Part shown: positions 6,738-7,583 of the stretch, in pieces
How the letters are laid out: every line of letters starts with the position of its first letter
Position numbering within the stretch: position 1 is the stretch's first letter
Origin: Nitrospinota bacterium
GTDB taxonomy: Bacteria; Nitrospirota; Nitrospiria; Nitrospirales; UBA8639
Assembly: GCA_022561525.1 (NCBI GenBank)
Contig: JADFRB010000082.1
Location: forward strand, 1 to 7,583
DNA: 7,583 bases
Direction of reading: 5' to 3'
Notes under the pieces: generated by a model
Seen by the model: the letters and a program-made list of their open reading frames with translations, nothing else
The model's database searches: none
Told to the model about the DNA's origin: nothing
Program-made: the position numbers and the translations under genes

Positions 6738-7311
6738 AATTGATTGTGCGAAAAAGAAAATTTTATCCGTCATATCGGGTTCTGAAGTTGAGGAAGATTT
6801 ACGACATGCTGAAAACACCCTTGAATGGCTGTTGAAAATCCAACCCGATGCAGATCAAGCATTGCAGATTTCAGCCTTAGGCCATGATATTGAACGGGCG
6901 ATCACAGAAAGAAAAGTGCGTCGCTCTGATTTTGATGATTATGATGAATTTAAAAAAGTGCATGCTGAAAATTCTTCAAAAATATTGCGAGAAATATTAT
7001 GTGAGTATCAAATATCTGAAACCATTATCGATGAAACCTGTCGATTGGTGACAGTTCATGAAGTAGGAGGAGAGATTCGTTCAAATCTCCTTAAGGACGT
7101 GGATAGTATTTCTTATTTTGATGTGAATTTGCCTTTATATTTTGAACGTGAAGGATGGGAAGAAAGCAAACGGCGTTGTGTTTGGGGGTATCAACGGCTC
7201 TCAAAAAAAATGAGAAGTCTGGTACTGAAAATAACCTATGAAAATCCTCTGCTGGGGCGTTTAGTAAGGGAATCCGTTCAGGAGGCTGAAACCCAATCCA
7301 CCATTCAATAG
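6727..7311 (+). CDS. HD-fold phosphohydrolase-like protein (DUF4202-like)
   Basis: A 194-residue soluble, mostly helical protein with an HD-superfamily metal pattern: H27, H53-D54, H79, H111 and D124/D126, counted from ATG 6727. The order RHAENTLEWL, then SALGHDIERA, then KKVHAENSSKILREIL, VHEVGG and DVDSISYFDVNL resembles HD hydrolases. From memory it is closest to the uncharacterised DUF4202 group, which has the same Y-x2-F/W, HAE-x4-ILRE and acidic-aromatic layout. HD enzymes usually cleave phosphate esters. The gene overlaps the transferase by 11 bases (8 if ATG 6730 is used; a TTG at 6709 is also open), so it is translationally coupled. As the third gene after inositol-phosphate synthase and DIPP synthase, it is a candidate DIPP or inositol-phosphate phosphatase; that role is inference. 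No signal peptide or membrane helix. Confidence 0.8.
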   Translation: MMNKIDCAKKKILSVISGSEVEEDLRHAENTLEWLLKIQPDADQALQISALGHDIERAITERKVRRSDFDDYDEFKKVHAENSSKILREILCEYQISETIIDETCRLVTVHEVGGEIRSNLLKDVDSISYFDVNLPLYFEREGWEESKRRCVWGYQRLSKKMRSLVLKITYENPLLGRLVRESVQEAETQSTIQ

Positions 7312-7336
7312 CAAAACGTGGGTCATCGGTCGTTTC

Positions 7337-7378
7337 AAAACCGGCCAGTAATGGTCATTAAAAACCGTCCAGTTCTCA
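7337..7378. repeat. Direct-repeat pair resembling an IS21-type end
   Basis: AAAACCGGCCAGT (7337-7349) and AAAACCGTCCAGT (7361-7373) match at 12 of 13 bases with a 24-bp period, and the second is followed by TCTCA. Multiple spaced copies of an ACTGG-CGGTTTT-like repeat close to a terminus ending in CA recall the ends of IS21-family elements. No istA/istB frame is present; the hydrolase gene stops only 25 bp to the left, so it would be an isolated scar. Family assignment is from memory and tentative. Confidence 0.45.
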
Positions 7379-7383
7379 TAAAA

Positions 7384-7398
7384 CCCTCAGTTTGAGGG
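7384..7398. terminator. Small hairpin downstream of inositol operon
   Basis: A perfect 6-bp stem CCCTCA/TGAGGG with a GTT loop stands 72 bases after the hydrolase stop. On the plus strand it is followed by CTTCAT, not a proper T-run; on the minus strand it is followed by GGGTTTTATG, with four Ts. It could end transcription in either direction, weakly. Confidence 0.4.
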
Positions 7399-7509
7399 CT
7401 TCATAATAGGAAACGCAGAGATGTGAAAGATCACAATGTCTATCGTCACGGACACCAACGAATGGAGTATCTCTGATCCACGCTATCCCATATTACGGGA
7501 GACCCAACG

Positions 7510-7583
7510 ATGACCCATGCCAGAAATGGCACTCATCAAACAAAAATCACGACTGCTCTTTTACTCGCTGCGGGTACGGGATC
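7510..7583 (+). CDS. Nucleotidyltransferase-like protein, N-terminal fragment (runs off window)
   Basis: The ATG at 7510 sits eight bases after GGGAG (7497-7501) and opens a frame that stays open to the window edge. After a short polar lead (MTHARNGTHQTK) it reads ITTALLLAAGTGS, the start of the Rossmann strand and G-x-G-x-R loop that binds the nucleotide in sugar-phosphate and phosphocholine-type nucleotidyltransferases. The next codon should be arginine. An in-frame stop lies upstream at 7474, so the start is well bounded. It begins 198 bases after the hydrolase, past a hairpin and repeat pair, so it is probably a separate transcript. Sugar donor (thymidylyl-, guanylyl-, uridylyl- or cytidylyltransferase) cannot be told from 25 residues. 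Confidence 0.65.
   Translation, partial: MTHARNGTHQTKITTALLLAAGTG

Overview
The window looks like a bacterial chromosome segment of intermediate GC. Gene style and the long palindromic intergenic element recall Nitrospira-type (Nitrospirota) genomes, but no marker gene is present, so the lineage is a weak inference. No rRNA, tRNA or CRISPR array was seen.

Left part (about 1-3450) is the resident-looking portion, with sampled stretches of hemD near 52-55% GC. It holds a two-domain metallo-beta-lactamase-fold protein (minus strand), a 190-bp nested palindromic intergenic element, a small VOC/glyoxalase-fold protein (minus strand) and, diverging from it, a uroporphyrinogen-III synthase (HemD, plus strand).

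Middle part (about 3450-4300) has no intact gene. It contains an orphan promoter-like stretch with a dyad, a 72-bp inverted-repeat element, a 5'-terminal remnant of an IS30-family transposase and a hairpin just upstream of the next operon.

Right part (4304-7311) is the main interest: three tightly overlapping plus-strand genes with AT-richer sequence (sampled lines 27-50% GC). They encode myo-inositol-1-phosphate synthase; a two-domain protein with an N-terminal CTP:phosphate-type nucleotidyltransferase and a C-terminal membrane CDP-alcohol phosphotransferase; and an HD-fold phosphohydrolase-like protein. The first two match the order of steps for di-myo-inositol phosphate synthesis: glucose-6-phosphate to inositol-1-phosphate, to CDP-inositol, to phosphorylated di-myo-inositol phosphate (DIPP). 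The third is a candidate for the final dephosphorylation, a step for which I know of no established dedicated enzyme. The product is inferred; a related phosphoinositide is the alternative.

The right edge (7312-7583) has a pair of 13-bp direct repeats that resemble an IS21-type transposon end, a small hairpin, and the first 24-25 codons of a further nucleotidyltransferase-like gene that runs out of the window. Remnants of mobile DNA on both sides plus the lower GC suggest that the inositol operon was acquired horizontally.
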